Shown piece after piece: positions 15,959-22,710 of a stretch of DNA of 22,710 nucleotides. This DNA comes from Caulobacteraceae bacterium. Its GTDB lineage: Bacteria; Pseudomonadota; Alphaproteobacteria; Caulobacterales; Caulobacteraceae. Location: assembly GCA_004144935.1 (NCBI GenBank), contig SDZP01000026.1, forward strand, positions 1 to 22,710, in the 5' to 3' direction. Numbering within the stretch: the first letter of the stretch is position 1; each line of letters opens with the position of its first letter. Under the pieces are notes generated by a model. That model was not told the origin of the DNA, ran no database searches, and saw only the letters and a program-made list of their open reading frames with translations. The translations under genes were made by a program, and so were the position numbers.

Positions 15959-16753
15959 ATGAGCCCCACCACCCCCCGCCCGTTCGCCATCGTCACCGGC
16001 GCCTCGTCCGGCATCGGCTATGAGCTGGCCAAACTCTGCGCCGAGGACGGCTATGACCTGCTGATCGCCGCCGACCAGCCGTCCATCGTCGAGGCCGCCC
16101 AGGGCCTGCGGGCGCTCGGCGCCGGAGTCGAGACGGTGCAGGCCGATCTCGCCACCCTCGAAGGCGTCGATACGCTGGTCGCCGCCGTCGCCGGCCGTCA
16201 GATCGACGCCCTGCTGGCCAATGCCGGCCATGGCCTGGGCGGGGCCTTCCTCGACCAGGACTTCGCCGAGGCCCGCCATGTCCTCGACACCAATGTCACC
16301 GGCACGATCTACCTCCTCCACAAGCTGGCCCGGACCATGCGGGACCAAGGCCGGGGCCGGATCCTGCTGACCGGCTCGATCGCCGGCTTGATGCCGGGGA
16401 CCTATGCGGCCGTCTACAACGGCACCAAGGCCTTCATCGACAGCTTCAGCTTCGCCCTCCGTCACGAGCTGGAGGAGAGCGGCGTCACGGTCACCTGCCT
16501 CATGCCGGGACCGACCGACACCGAGTTCTTCGACCGCGCCGGCATGACCGACACCAAGGTCGGCCAGGACCAGAAGAAAGACGATCCGGCCGCCGTCGCC
16601 AGGACCGGCTACGAGGCCATGAAGAAGGGCGAGGGTGACGTCGTCGCCGGCCTGAAGAACAAGCTGCAGGCCGCCATGGCCGCCGTCACGCCGCAGGGCG
16701 TGCTGGCCGACATGCATGCCGACATGGCCAGGCCCGGCGGCGGCAAGGCCTAG
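15959..16753 (+). CDS. Classical short-chain dehydrogenase/reductase
   Basis: 264-residue NAD(P)-dependent oxidoreductase. The cofactor motif is TGASSGIG (13-20), the NAG motif is LLANAGHG, and the active site is S140 (TGSIAG), Y153 and K157 (YNGTK). Start chosen at ATG 15959 because GAGGA (15946-15950) is 8 nt upstream; ATG 15950 would sit directly on that Shine-Dalgarno. It follows the zinc dehydrogenase stop by 11 nt and is the last gene before a hairpin terminator. Substrate unknown. Confidence 0.92.
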   Translation: MSPTTPRPFAIVTGASSGIGYELAKLCAEDGYDLLIAADQPSIVEAAQGLRALGAGVETVQADLATLEGVDTLVAAVAGRQIDALLANAGHGLGGAFLDQDFAEARHVLDTNVTGTIYLLHKLARTMRDQGRGRILLTGSIAGLMPGTYAAVYNGTKAFIDSFSFALRHELEESGVTVTCLMPGPTDTEFFDRAGMTDTKVGQDQKKDDPAAVARTGYEAMKKGEGDVVAGLKNKLQAAMAAVTPQGVLADMHADMARPGGGKA

Positions 16754-16762
16754 GGATCGGAC

Positions 16763-16793
16763 GGGCGCCGCGGTTCTCGAAGCGGCGCCCTTT
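16763..16793 (+). terminator. Terminator of the SRPBCC-ADH-SDR operon
   Basis: GGGCGCCGC (16763-16771) pairs perfectly with GCGGCGCCC (16782-16790), followed by TTT only. It starts 10 nt after the SDR stop. The stem is very strong, the U run short. Confidence 0.65.
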
Positions 16794-16805
16794 GGCCACC
16801 CAGGG

Positions 16806-17024
16806 CTAGGCGTCGCCGTCCATCTGCTTGCGGAGGCTGGCGGGTCGCATGTCGACCCAGACCTCCTGGATGTGGGCCAAGCACTCGGCTTTCGAGCCGC
16901 TCTTGCCGGCCTCGTTCCAGCCGGCGGGCAGCTCGCGGTCGGCCGGCCAGATCGAGTACTGCTCCTCGGCGTTGACCACCACCTTGTAGACGGTGGTGTC
17001 TTCCAGCTCTTCACGGTCTCTCAT
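16806..17024 (-). CDS. Orphan MbtH-like protein
   Basis: 72 residues. MbtH-like proteins bind and activate the adenylation domains of non-ribosomal peptide synthetases. The family pattern is well kept: VNAEEQYSIWP, LPAGWNEAG, ECLAHIQEVWVDMRPASLR, including the conserved Trp residues, the Cys-Leu and the DMRP-x-SL ending. The ATG at 17024 follows AGGAG with 7 nt spacing; an earlier in-frame start at 17045 would place that signal inside the gene. It is leftward, convergent with the SDR operon terminator, and has its own 72-bp upstream gap holding TTGACG (17071-17066, leftward) as a weak -35 candidate. No peptide synthetase gene is visible in the window. Confidence 0.9.
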   Translation of the reverse strand: MRDREELEDTTVYKVVVNAEEQYSIWPADRELPAGWNEAGKSGSKAECLAHIQEVWVDMRPASLRKQMDGDA

Positions 17025-17096
17025 GGCATGCTCCTGAGCGCCCAACCTGCCCGATGGAGCAAGATCGTCAAGGTAGCACGGCGTGAAATTCGCTTC

Positions 17097-17873
17097 CTAG
17101 TCGACTGCCACGGTGTAGTTCAGGGCCAGCCGGCCGCCGTCCGGATAGAGGGTCTGGCCGGTGAAGTAGCTGGCGTCCTCGCTGGCCAGGAACACCGCCA
17201 CCTTGCCGATCTCCTCGGGCTCGCCGAAGCGCTTCAGGGGGGTGCGCGACAGGATGCCCCTGGCGGCGTCGGGGCTCGTCATCACTCCCTTGAGGATGTC
17301 GGTGGCGATGGTGCCGGGGCCGATGGCGTTGACCCGGATGCCGTGCGGGGCGAGGCCAAGCGCCATGACCTTGGTCAGCTGATTGATGGCGCCCTTGCTG
17401 GTCACGTAGGCCAGCTGGGCCGGGATGGCCATCACCGCGTTGATCGAACTCATGTTGATGATCGCGCCCTTCAGGCCGGCGGCGACCATGCCCTGCGCCA
17501 CAGCTTGGCCGACCACGAAGGCGGCGCGGATGTTGACGCCCATGACCCGGTCGAAATCCTCCAGCTTCGCAGTAAGGATGTCGCCCGCCGCCAGGATGCC
17601 GGCGTTGTTGACCAGGAGGTCGATGGGTCCGATGGCCTCCGCCGCCGCCTTCACCGCCGCCAGGGCCGCGTCCGCGTCGCCGATATCGCAGGCCAGGCCG
17701 ACAGCCTTGCGGCCGGTCTCCGCGGCGATGGCCTCGGCCGCCGCCACGACGCCCGCCGCGTCGATGTCGAGCAGTACCACGTCGGCGCCTTCGCGGGCGA
17801 AGGCCTGGGCGCAGGCCAGGCCGATGCCGTGAGCGGCGCCGGTGACCAGCGCCCTGCGGCCGCCAAGCTTCAT
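17097..17873 (-). CDS. SDR-family oxidoreductase
   Basis: 258-residue classical SDR. The cofactor motif is TGAAHGIG (11-18), the Asp in LLDIDAAG suggests NAD(H), NNAGI is present, and the active site is S143, Y156 and K160 (AYVTSKGA). The C-terminus (FTGQTLYPDGGRL) is typical of the FabG/acetoin-dehydrogenase-like branch. The start ATG shares one base with the stop of the glyoxalase gene upstream (TGATG), so translation is coupled. Substrate unknown. A longer reading from 17906 would overlap the glyoxalase and is rejected. Confidence 0.92.
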   Translation of the reverse strand: MKLGGRRALVTGAAHGIGLACAQAFAREGADVVLLDIDAAGVVAAAEAIAAETGRKAVGLACDIGDADAALAAVKAAAEAIGPIDLLVNNAGILAAGDILTAKLEDFDRVMGVNIRAAFVVGQAVAQGMVAAGLKGAIINMSSINAVMAIPAQLAYVTSKGAINQLTKVMALGLAPHGIRVNAIGPGTIATDILKGVMTSPDAARGILSRTPLKRFGEPEEIGKVAVFLASEDASYFTGQTLYPDGGRLALNYTVAVD

Positions 17874-18313
17874 CACCAAGCCCCGACGTTGGGCATCGAG
17901 GCCCAAGGCTCGGCCGGCGCGAGCCGGGCGCCCTTCTGCAGCAACTCGATGGAGATGCCGTCCGGCGAGCGGATGAAGGCCATGTGGCCATCACGCGGCG
18001 GCCGGTTGATGGTCACCCCGCCGTCGGCCAGCCGCTGGCAGGCGGCGTAGATGTCGTCGACCGCATAGGCCAGGTGACCGAAGTTGCGCCCGCCCTGATA
18101 ATCCTCCGGATCCCAGTTGTAGGTCAGCTCGACCATCGGGCCCTTGCGCTCACTGGCGAGGCCCAGGTCGTCCGGCGCGGCCAGGAAGACCAGGGTGAAG
18201 CGCCCGGCCTCGACGACCTGCCGCGACACCTCGGCCAGTCCCAGCTTGTTGCAATAGAAGTCGAGGGCTGCGTCAAGGTCGGCGACCCGGACCATTGTGT
18301 GGAGGTACTGCAT
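17873..18313 (-). CDS. Lactoylglutathione lyase-type glyoxalase (VOC family)
   Basis: 146 residues. Glyoxalase I isomerises the methylglyoxal-glutathione hemithioacetal to lactoylglutathione. The fold motifs and metal ligands fit: H5 (YLHTMVRV), E62 (VELTYNW), H80 (FGHLAYAVDD) and E123 (SPDGISIELLQ). The C-terminal PAEPWASMPNVGAW tail is an extension after the VOC fold. The Shine-Dalgarno AAGGAGA is strong. It is coupled to a downstream SDR and separated from kynureninase by a palindromic repeat. A related VOC enzyme with another substrate is possible, but all four ligands are present. Confidence 0.87.
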   Translation of the reverse strand: MQYLHTMVRVADLDAALDFYCNKLGLAEVSRQVVEAGRFTLVFLAAPDDLGLASERKGPMVELTYNWDPEDYQGGRNFGHLAYAVDDIYAACQRLADGGVTINRPPRDGHMAFIRSPDGISIELLQKGARLAPAEPWASMPNVGAW

Positions 18314-18346
18314 CGGAAATCTCCTTCGATCGCTGTCTTAGTCGTC

Positions 18347-18455
18347 CGTCATCCCGGCCGGAAGCCCGCAGAGCTGGAGCGCCGGGACCCAGGCGGCAGA
18401 CGCCGGCGCTGAGGCCCCTGGGTCCCCGATCGACCTGCGGTCGTCCGGGATGACG
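18347..18455. repeat. Nested palindromic intergenic repeat element
   Basis: The outer arms CGTCATCCCGG (18347-18357) and CCGGGATGACG (18445-18455) are perfect inverted repeats. Inner arms GGGACCCAGG (18384-18393) and CCTGGGTCCC (18417-18426) are also perfect. The whole 109-nt unit can fold into a long cruciform or RNA stem. GTCATCCCGG...CCGGGATGAC elements of this kind are common dispersed repeats in Caulobacterales genomes. It fills the gap between kynureninase and the glyoxalase gene and may separate their expression. Confidence 0.85.
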
Positions 18456-18459
18456 AGGG

Positions 18460-19707
18460 TCAGGTAACGGCCGCGCGTTGGCGGAACTGTGGGGCGTCGT
18501 AGGCGGCGGTCGCGACGACCTCTCCGAGGATATCCGCCGCCGCCGCCACCTGCGCGAAGCTGAGGGTCAGGGGCGAGAAGCCGAAGCGGGCGATGTCCGG
18601 GTCGCGGAAGTCGCCGATGACGCCGCGGGCGATCAGGGCCTGAACGATGGCGTAGCCGTCGGGATGCGCGAAGCTGACGTGGCCGCCACGCTGCTCGGCC
18701 TCTCGCGGGGTGACCAGCCGCAGTTCGGAACCGGCCGGTCCGGCCTCGACGCGGCGAATGAAGAGGTCGGTCAGGGCGGCTGCCTTGGCGCGCAGAGCCT
18801 TTGGGCCCGCCTGGACGCTGAGCGCCACGCCGCACTCCAGGGCGCTGACCCCCAGCACCGGCGGGGTGCCGCAGGCGAAGCGGGCGATGCCGCCGGCCGG
18901 GTCGTAGGCGTCCTGGAAGGTGAAGGGGGCGGCATGGCCCATCCAGCCGGACAGGGGCGAAACCAGCGTCGCCTGATGCCGCCGCGCGACGAACAGGAAG
19001 GCCGGCGCGCCCGGCCCGCCGTTCAGATACTTGTAGCCACAGCCCACCGCCAGGTCGGCGTCGCAGCCGTTGAGGTCGACCTCCAGCACCCCGGCGCTGT
19101 GGCTGAGGTCCCAGATCACCAGCGCCCCCACCGCATGGGCCGCCGCCGTCAACCGGGCCATGTCGCGGATGCGGGACGTCTTGTAGTGGGCGTGGCAGAG
19201 CACCAGCACCGCCACCTCTTCGCTCAGCGCCGCCTGGATCTGGTCGGAGGGCCTCAACTCCAGCCGCCGGCCCTCGCCGAGCGTGCGCACCGTCCCTTCC
19301 AGCATGTAGAGGTCGGTCGGGAAGTCGCCCGGCTCCGACAGCACGACCTTGCGGCCGGGCCGCGCCTGCATCGCCGCCACGGCCAGCTTGTAGAGGTTGG
19401 CCGAGGTGGAGTCGGCGACGATCACCTCCCCTTCCCCGGCCCCGATCAGCCCGGCAATGGCGTCTCCGACCCGGCGCGGGGCCCCGATCCAGTCATGGTC
19501 GTTCCAGCCGCGGATCAGGCTCTGGCCCCATTGCTGCTCGACGACCTCGCGCATCCGGTCCCGCGCCGCCCTGGGCATCGGCCCCAGCGAATTGCCGTCG
19601 AGGTAGAGCAGGCCCTCGGGGATCTCGAACGCGTGCCTCAGGTCGGCCAGCGGGTCGGCGGCGTCGAGGGCGGCGATGTCGGCGTCTGTCATGGTGGAGG
19701 GGGTCAT
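18460..19707 (-). CDS. kynU: Kynureninase
   Basis: PLP-dependent hydrolase that splits kynurenine (or 3-hydroxykynurenine) to anthranilate (or 3-hydroxyanthranilate) and alanine. 415 residues, the usual length. Family motifs: YLDGNSLGPMP near the N-terminus, DSTSANLYKL, HAHYKTSRIRDM, WDLSHSAGVLEVDLN with the PLP-pairing Asp, and GCGYKYLNGGPG with PLP lysine K226. LSGWMGHAAPF and the FACGTPPVLG segment follow. Its ATG overlaps the kynB stop by 4 nt (ATGA), which fixes the start and shows coupling. Confidence 0.96.
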   Translation of the reverse strand: MTPSTMTDADIAALDAADPLADLRHAFEIPEGLLYLDGNSLGPMPRAARDRMREVVEQQWGQSLIRGWNDHDWIGAPRRVGDAIAGLIGAGEGEVIVADSTSANLYKLAVAAMQARPGRKVVLSEPGDFPTDLYMLEGTVRTLGEGRRLELRPSDQIQAALSEEVAVLVLCHAHYKTSRIRDMARLTAAAHAVGALVIWDLSHSAGVLEVDLNGCDADLAVGCGYKYLNGGPGAPAFLFVARRHQATLVSPLSGWMGHAAPFTFQDAYDPAGGIARFACGTPPVLGVSALECGVALSVQAGPKALRAKAAALTDLFIRRVEAGPAGSELRLVTPREAEQRGGHVSFAHPDGYAIVQALIARGVIGDFRDPDIARFGFSPLTLSFAQVAAAADILGEVVATAAYDAPQFRQRAAVT

Positions 19708-20339
19708 GGCTTCAACTCACGCAGCACGGCCCGCACCGGCGAGGCGTCCAGCCCGACCAAGGGCAGCGGCAGGGCGATCAGTTCGTAGTCCCCGGGCGGC
19801 GGATCGGTCAGCACCAGCCCCTCGAGGATGGCCATGCCGCGCGCCGCCACCCGGCGGTGGGCGTCCATGGTCTTGGAGGTCTCGGGATCGAGCGATGCGG
19901 TGTCGACGCCGATCAGCCGCACCCCGTGGTCCGCCAGCAGGTCGATGGTATCCGGCGCTATGGCCTTGAAATCGCTGTCCCATTCGGCATGCGGAAAGGT
20001 CTCGTAGGTGCGCAGCAGCACCCGCGCCGGTACCCCGTCCAGCGCCCGGGCGATATCGTCCGGCTCGATTCGCGCGCCCGCGCCGCGCACGTCGATCAGC
20101 CGGCAGGGTCCCAGATAGACCGAAAGGTCGACCGCCTCGGCCGTCACCCCGTCGGCGTCATAGTGAAACGGCGCGTCGCCGTGGGTGCCGGCGTGGACCG
20201 ACTGGCTGATGCGGCCGACATTGACGGGCGTGCCCGGCCCCATGCTCCAGACGCCGCCGCTCTCGAACGGGGTGTCGCCAGGCCAGGCGGGCATGCCGGG
20301 GCGGAGAGGCTGGGTGATATCCCACAACAGGGCGGTCAT
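19704..20339 (-). CDS. kynB: Kynurenine formamidase (arylformamidase, cyclase-like)
   Basis: Hydrolyses N-formylkynurenine to kynurenine, the step just before kynureninase. 211 residues. The KynB metal motif is VHAGTHGDAPFHY, giving H49, H53, D55 and H59. The N-terminus WDITQPLRPGMPAWPGDTPF is characteristic. Start chosen at ATG 20339 because homology begins there; an upstream start at 20474 adds unrelated residues. No clear Shine-Dalgarno precedes it. It is the first gene of kynB-kynU; tryptophan 2,3-dioxygenase, the enzyme before it in the pathway, is not in the window. Confidence 0.94.
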   Translation of the reverse strand: MTALLWDITQPLRPGMPAWPGDTPFESGGVWSMGPGTPVNVGRISQSVHAGTHGDAPFHYDADGVTAEAVDLSVYLGPCRLIDVRGAGARIEPDDIARALDGVPARVLLRTYETFPHAEWDSDFKAIAPDTIDLLADHGVRLIGVDTASLDPETSKTMDAHRRVAARGMAILEGLVLTDPPPGDYELIALPLPLVGLDASPVRAVLRELKP

Positions 20340-20557
20340 GGCTGTGCTTATGGGGCGCGGCGGGCGGCTTGGGAAGTCGTCGCCGCCGTTGGCGACCGTG
20401 GCGCCACACAGGCATGGAACCTGGACGATCAGGCCCAATCTGTCTGGAATTTCATTTGCCCGGAATGGGCCCACGCGGGTATCAGAACACTGTTCAGATT
20501 ACTTTTCGGGGATAGGCGCGCCCGCCGGGACGGTCGGCTGCGCCCACAGGGCCGCTT
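20340..20557. promoter_or_regulatory. Divergent region between kynB and the RND efflux operon
   Basis: 218 bp that must hold promoters for kynB (left) and the efflux operon (right). It includes a 19-nt dyad at 20481-20499 (listed separately) and a smaller inverted repeat GTCGCC-N6-GGCGAC (20379-20396). I could not assign -35/-10 boxes with confidence. Confidence 0.5.
20481..20499. promoter_or_regulatory. Dyad operator candidate upstream of the RND efflux genes
   Basis: ATCAGAACACTGTTCAGAT is an inverted repeat (ATC-x-GAACA-C-TGTTC-x-GAT) with one mismatched pair around a perfect core. It ends 58 nt before the adaptor start. RND operons are often repressed by TetR- or MarR-type regulators at such sites; no regulator gene is adjacent, so the binder is unknown. 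Confidence 0.5.
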
Positions 20558-21682
20558 ATGCAGATCAAACAGTCTCATCTCGTCGCCGCGGCGATTCTGG
20601 GCGGCGTCGTGCTCCTCTTCATCGGCAGCTGGGCCTTTGGCGCGCTGTTCGGTGAAAAGGAAGTCGCCAAGGTCGAGGCCAAACCCCAGGCCCTGATGGT
20701 CACCACCCGCCTGGTCGAGCCGGAGCTGCGCCCCGGGGCCATCGTCCTGCGCGGCCGCACCGAGGCGGCCCGCACCGTCATCGTGCGTGCCGAAACCGCC
20801 GGCCCGGTGGCGTCCGTCCCCGCCGCCGAGGGCAGCTTCGTGCGCCGCGGCGCCATCCTCTGCCGCATCTCGGTCGACGCCCGCCAGGCCTCCCTCGACC
20901 AGGCCCGCGCCGCCCTGAAGTCTCGCCAGCTGCAGATGCAGGCCTCGCAGCGCCTCGCCGCCCAGGGCTACCGCTCACAGACCCAGGTGCTGCAGGACCA
21001 GGCCAACCTCGATTCGGCCAACGCTTCGGTCCGCCAGGCCCAGGTCCTGCTCGACCAGGTCAACATCCGCGCTCCGTTCAGCGGCGTCTTCGACCGCCGC
21101 GAGGCCGAGGTCGGCAGCTATCTCGCCCCCGGCGGCGCCTGCGGCACCATGCTGGAGCTGGACCCGCTGGTGATCGTCGCCGACCTGGCCGAGAGCCAGA
21201 TCGGCAAGGTGCGCATCGGCGAGACCGCCACCGCCACCCTGACCACCGGCGAGACCCTCAGCGGCCGCATCCGCTTCGTGGCCCGCGACGCCGATCCCCA
21301 GACCCGCACCTACCGGGTCGAGGTGGTCGTCTCCAATCCGGGCGGTCGCGCCCGTTCGGGTCTGTCCGCTGACGTGCGCATCGCCACCCCGGCCGCCACC
21401 GCCCACCGCCTGCCCTCCTCGGCCCTGGTGCTGGGCTCGGATGGCCGTCAGGGGGTGCGCCACATCCTCGGGGCCGGCCAGGTGGCCTTCACTCCGATCG
21501 AGATCCTGGAACAGGGGCCGGACGGCGTCTGGGTCAGCGGTCTCGCCGGCCCCGTGCAGCTGATCGTCGCCGGCCAGGCCTTCGTCAACGAGGGCCAGAC
21601 CGTCCGCGTCCGGGCCGAGGGCGCCCCCGCCCCGGTCGCCGCGCCAGCGCCGCCCGCGAATGGGAAAGCCGCACGCCCATGA
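20558..21682 (+). CDS. RND efflux periplasmic adaptor subunit (membrane fusion protein)
   Basis: 374-residue HlyD/AcrA-type adaptor linking an inner-membrane RND pump to an outer-membrane channel. One N-terminal membrane anchor (about 8-31) is followed by a lipoyl half-motif (VRAETAGPVASVPAAEGSFV), an alpha hairpin (about 110-160) and the second lipoyl half (VNIRAPFSGVFDRREAEVGSYL). The beta-barrel domain includes LVIVADLAESQIGKVRIG, and a C-terminal Ala/Pro tail ends the protein. The Shine-Dalgarno is weak. Its stop overlaps the permease ATG (ATGA), the standard pairing. Pumped substrate cannot be told. Confidence 0.93.
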   Translation: MQIKQSHLVAAAILGGVVLLFIGSWAFGALFGEKEVAKVEAKPQALMVTTRLVEPELRPGAIVLRGRTEAARTVIVRAETAGPVASVPAAEGSFVRRGAILCRISVDARQASLDQARAALKSRQLQMQASQRLAAQGYRSQTQVLQDQANLDSANASVRQAQVLLDQVNIRAPFSGVFDRREAEVGSYLAPGGACGTMLELDPLVIVADLAESQIGKVRIGETATATLTTGETLSGRIRFVARDADPQTRTYRVEVVVSNPGGRARSGLSADVRIATPAATAHRLPSSALVLGSDGRQGVRHILGAGQVAFTPIEILEQGPDGVWVSGLAGPVQLIVAGQAFVNEGQTVRVRAEGAPAPVAAPAPPANGKAARP

Positions 21683-22710
21683 TCTCAGCCCTGATCCATG
21701 CCGCCATCCGGCGGCGCAAGGTGGTGCTGGGGGTGGCGGCGGTGCTGTCGGTCTTCGGCCTGTTCACCTATCTCAACCTGCCGCGGGAATCGAACCCCGA
21801 CATCCCGGTGCCGTTCGTCAGCATCCAGGTGCCCTACCCCGGCGTCTCGCCCGAGGACGCAGAACGCCTGCTGGTCCGCCCGTTGGAGACCGAGCTCCAG
21901 TCCCTGGAGGGACTGAAGGAGATGAACGGCGTGGCGGTGCAGAACGCCGCCATGATCTACCTGGAGTTCGACGTCTCCTTCGACGTCGACAAGGTGCTGC
22001 AGGACGTGCGGGCCAAGGTCGACATGGCCCGGGGCCGTTTCCCGCCTGACGCCGAAGAACCGATCATCAGCGAGAACAACGTCAACGATAACCCGTTCAT
22101 CGGCATCATGATGTACGGCGCCGCGCCCGAACGGACCATGTACCAGGCCGCCCGGGAGCTGCAGGACCGGCTGGAGACCCTGCCCGGCGTCCTGCGCACG
22201 GATCTCGGCGGCGGCCGCGAGGAGGTGCTGGAAGTCACCATCGACCCGGCCCGCATGCAGGCGGCCAACGTCAGCGCCTCCGAACTGGCCCAGGTCATCG
22301 GCCGCAACAACCAGCTGATCCCGGCCGGCAACCTGCGCACCAAGGACACCGAATTCGCGGTCAAGATTCCGGGCGTGGTCGAGAAGCCGGACGACATCCT
22401 GGCCCTGCCTATCAAGCGCAACGGAGACCGGCTGATCACCGTCGGCGACATCGGCCAGGTGCGCCGCACCTTCAAGGATCCCGGCCGCATCACCCGCTTC
22501 AACGGCCAGCCGACCTTCTCAATCGACGTGGTCAAGCGCTCGGGCGCCAACATCCTGGAGAGCGTCAAACAGGTGCGCGCCGCCGTCGCCGAGGAGCAGA
22601 AGCGCTGGCCCGAGACGATCCAGGTCGCCTACACCTTCGACGAAAGCGAGTTCATCGAGCGCTCCCTGTCGATCCTGGAGAGCGGGCTGATCATCGCCAC
22701 CATCCTGGTG
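21679..22710 (+). CDS. RND efflux permease, AcrB/HAE1-like (partial, cut by window edge)
   Basis: The first 344 codons of an inner-membrane proton-driven exporter are present; the frame is open to the window end. It starts with ATG overlapping the adaptor stop. The first membrane helix is about 13-30 (RRRKVVLGVAAVLSVFGLFT), followed by PRESNPDIPVPFVSIQVPYPG and SPEDAERLLVRPLETELQ, both hallmark sequences of the family. The periplasmic porter domain follows, with the segment EEPIISENNVNDNPFIGIMM. The visible end (LESGLIIATILV) enters the second helix. The TM4 Asp residues for proton relay lie outside the window. Confidence 0.95.
   Translation, partial: MISALIHAAIRRRKVVLGVAAVLSVFGLFTYLNLPRESNPDIPVPFVSIQVPYPGVSPEDAERLLVRPLETELQSLEGLKEMNGVAVQNAAMIYLEFDVSFDVDKVLQDVRAKVDMARGRFPPDAEEPIISENNVNDNPFIGIMMYGAAPERTMYQAARELQDRLETLPGVLRTDLGGGREEVLEVTIDPARMQAANVSASELAQVIGRNNQLIPAGNLRTKDTEFAVKIPGVVEKPDDILALPIKRNGDRLITVGDIGQVRRTFKDPGRITRFNGQPTFSIDVVKRSGANILESVKQVRAAVAEEQKRWPETIQVAYTFDESEFIERSLSILESGLIIATILV

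Noticed and set aside
18478..19788. Rightward frame of 436 codons opposite kynureninase
   Set aside because: Arg/Gly/Val-rich antisense frame; kynureninase motifs and coupling to kynB are decisive.
1..22710. CRISPR array or toxin-antitoxin pair
   Set aside because: No regularly spaced direct repeats were found, and no small gene pair fits a toxin-antitoxin module; the overlapping ligase and coiled-coil genes do not resemble one.

Overview
The window is GC-rich DNA packed with short-spaced operons. It reads as an alphaproteobacterium of the Caulobacter/Phenylobacterium/Brevundimonas type. The grounds are gene content and arrangement: an N-acetylglucosamine (GlcNAc) locus with a TonB-dependent receptor, a GntR/HutC regulator, an SIS-type deaminase and a PTS protein; EcfG-like promoter elements; and a palindromic GTCATCCCGG...CCGGGATGAC intergenic repeat. 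No plasmid, phage or transposase gene is visible, so this looks chromosomal.

Left part (1-8472): a divergent GlcNAc/chitooligosaccharide locus. Leftward run a TonB-dependent outer-membrane receptor, a GH20 beta-N-acetylhexosaminidase and the first codons of a PTS protein with an N-terminal EIIA-Glc domain. Rightward run nagR (GntR/HutC), an SIS-type glucosamine-6-phosphate deaminase and nagA, tightly coupled. The logic is outer-membrane uptake, hydrolysis in the envelope, PTS import with phosphorylation, then deacetylation and deamination to fructose-6-phosphate. Both the receptor and the hexosaminidase are broken by frameshifts as written, while the cytoplasmic genes are intact. The 257-bp divergent control region carries several dyads.

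Middle part (8473-14041): a very large DUF2339 polytopic membrane protein behind a TetR-operator-like palindrome, a strong intrinsic terminator, a tRNA-Asn(GTT) with its own promoter, a small cupin protein (leftward), and a leftward pair made of a LigD-type ATP-dependent DNA ligase overlapping an unrecognised coiled-coil protein. The ligase has an in-frame hexanucleotide repeat and an EcfG-like promoter (TGAAC-N16-CGTT).

Right part (14042-22710): a rightward SRPBCC / zinc alcohol dehydrogenase / SDR operon with a terminator, possibly part of the general stress response; an orphan MbtH-like gene with no peptide synthetase in sight; a leftward set kynB-kynU-(palindromic repeat)-glyoxalase-SDR, in which kynB and kynU are two kynurenine-pathway steps; and a rightward RND efflux operon (periplasmic adaptor plus permease, cut by the window end) behind a dyad operator candidate.

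No clearly new biological system is proven. The best leads are the ligase/coiled-coil pair, the split damage in the GlcNAc uptake branch, the multi-dyad nag control region and the orphan MbtH.
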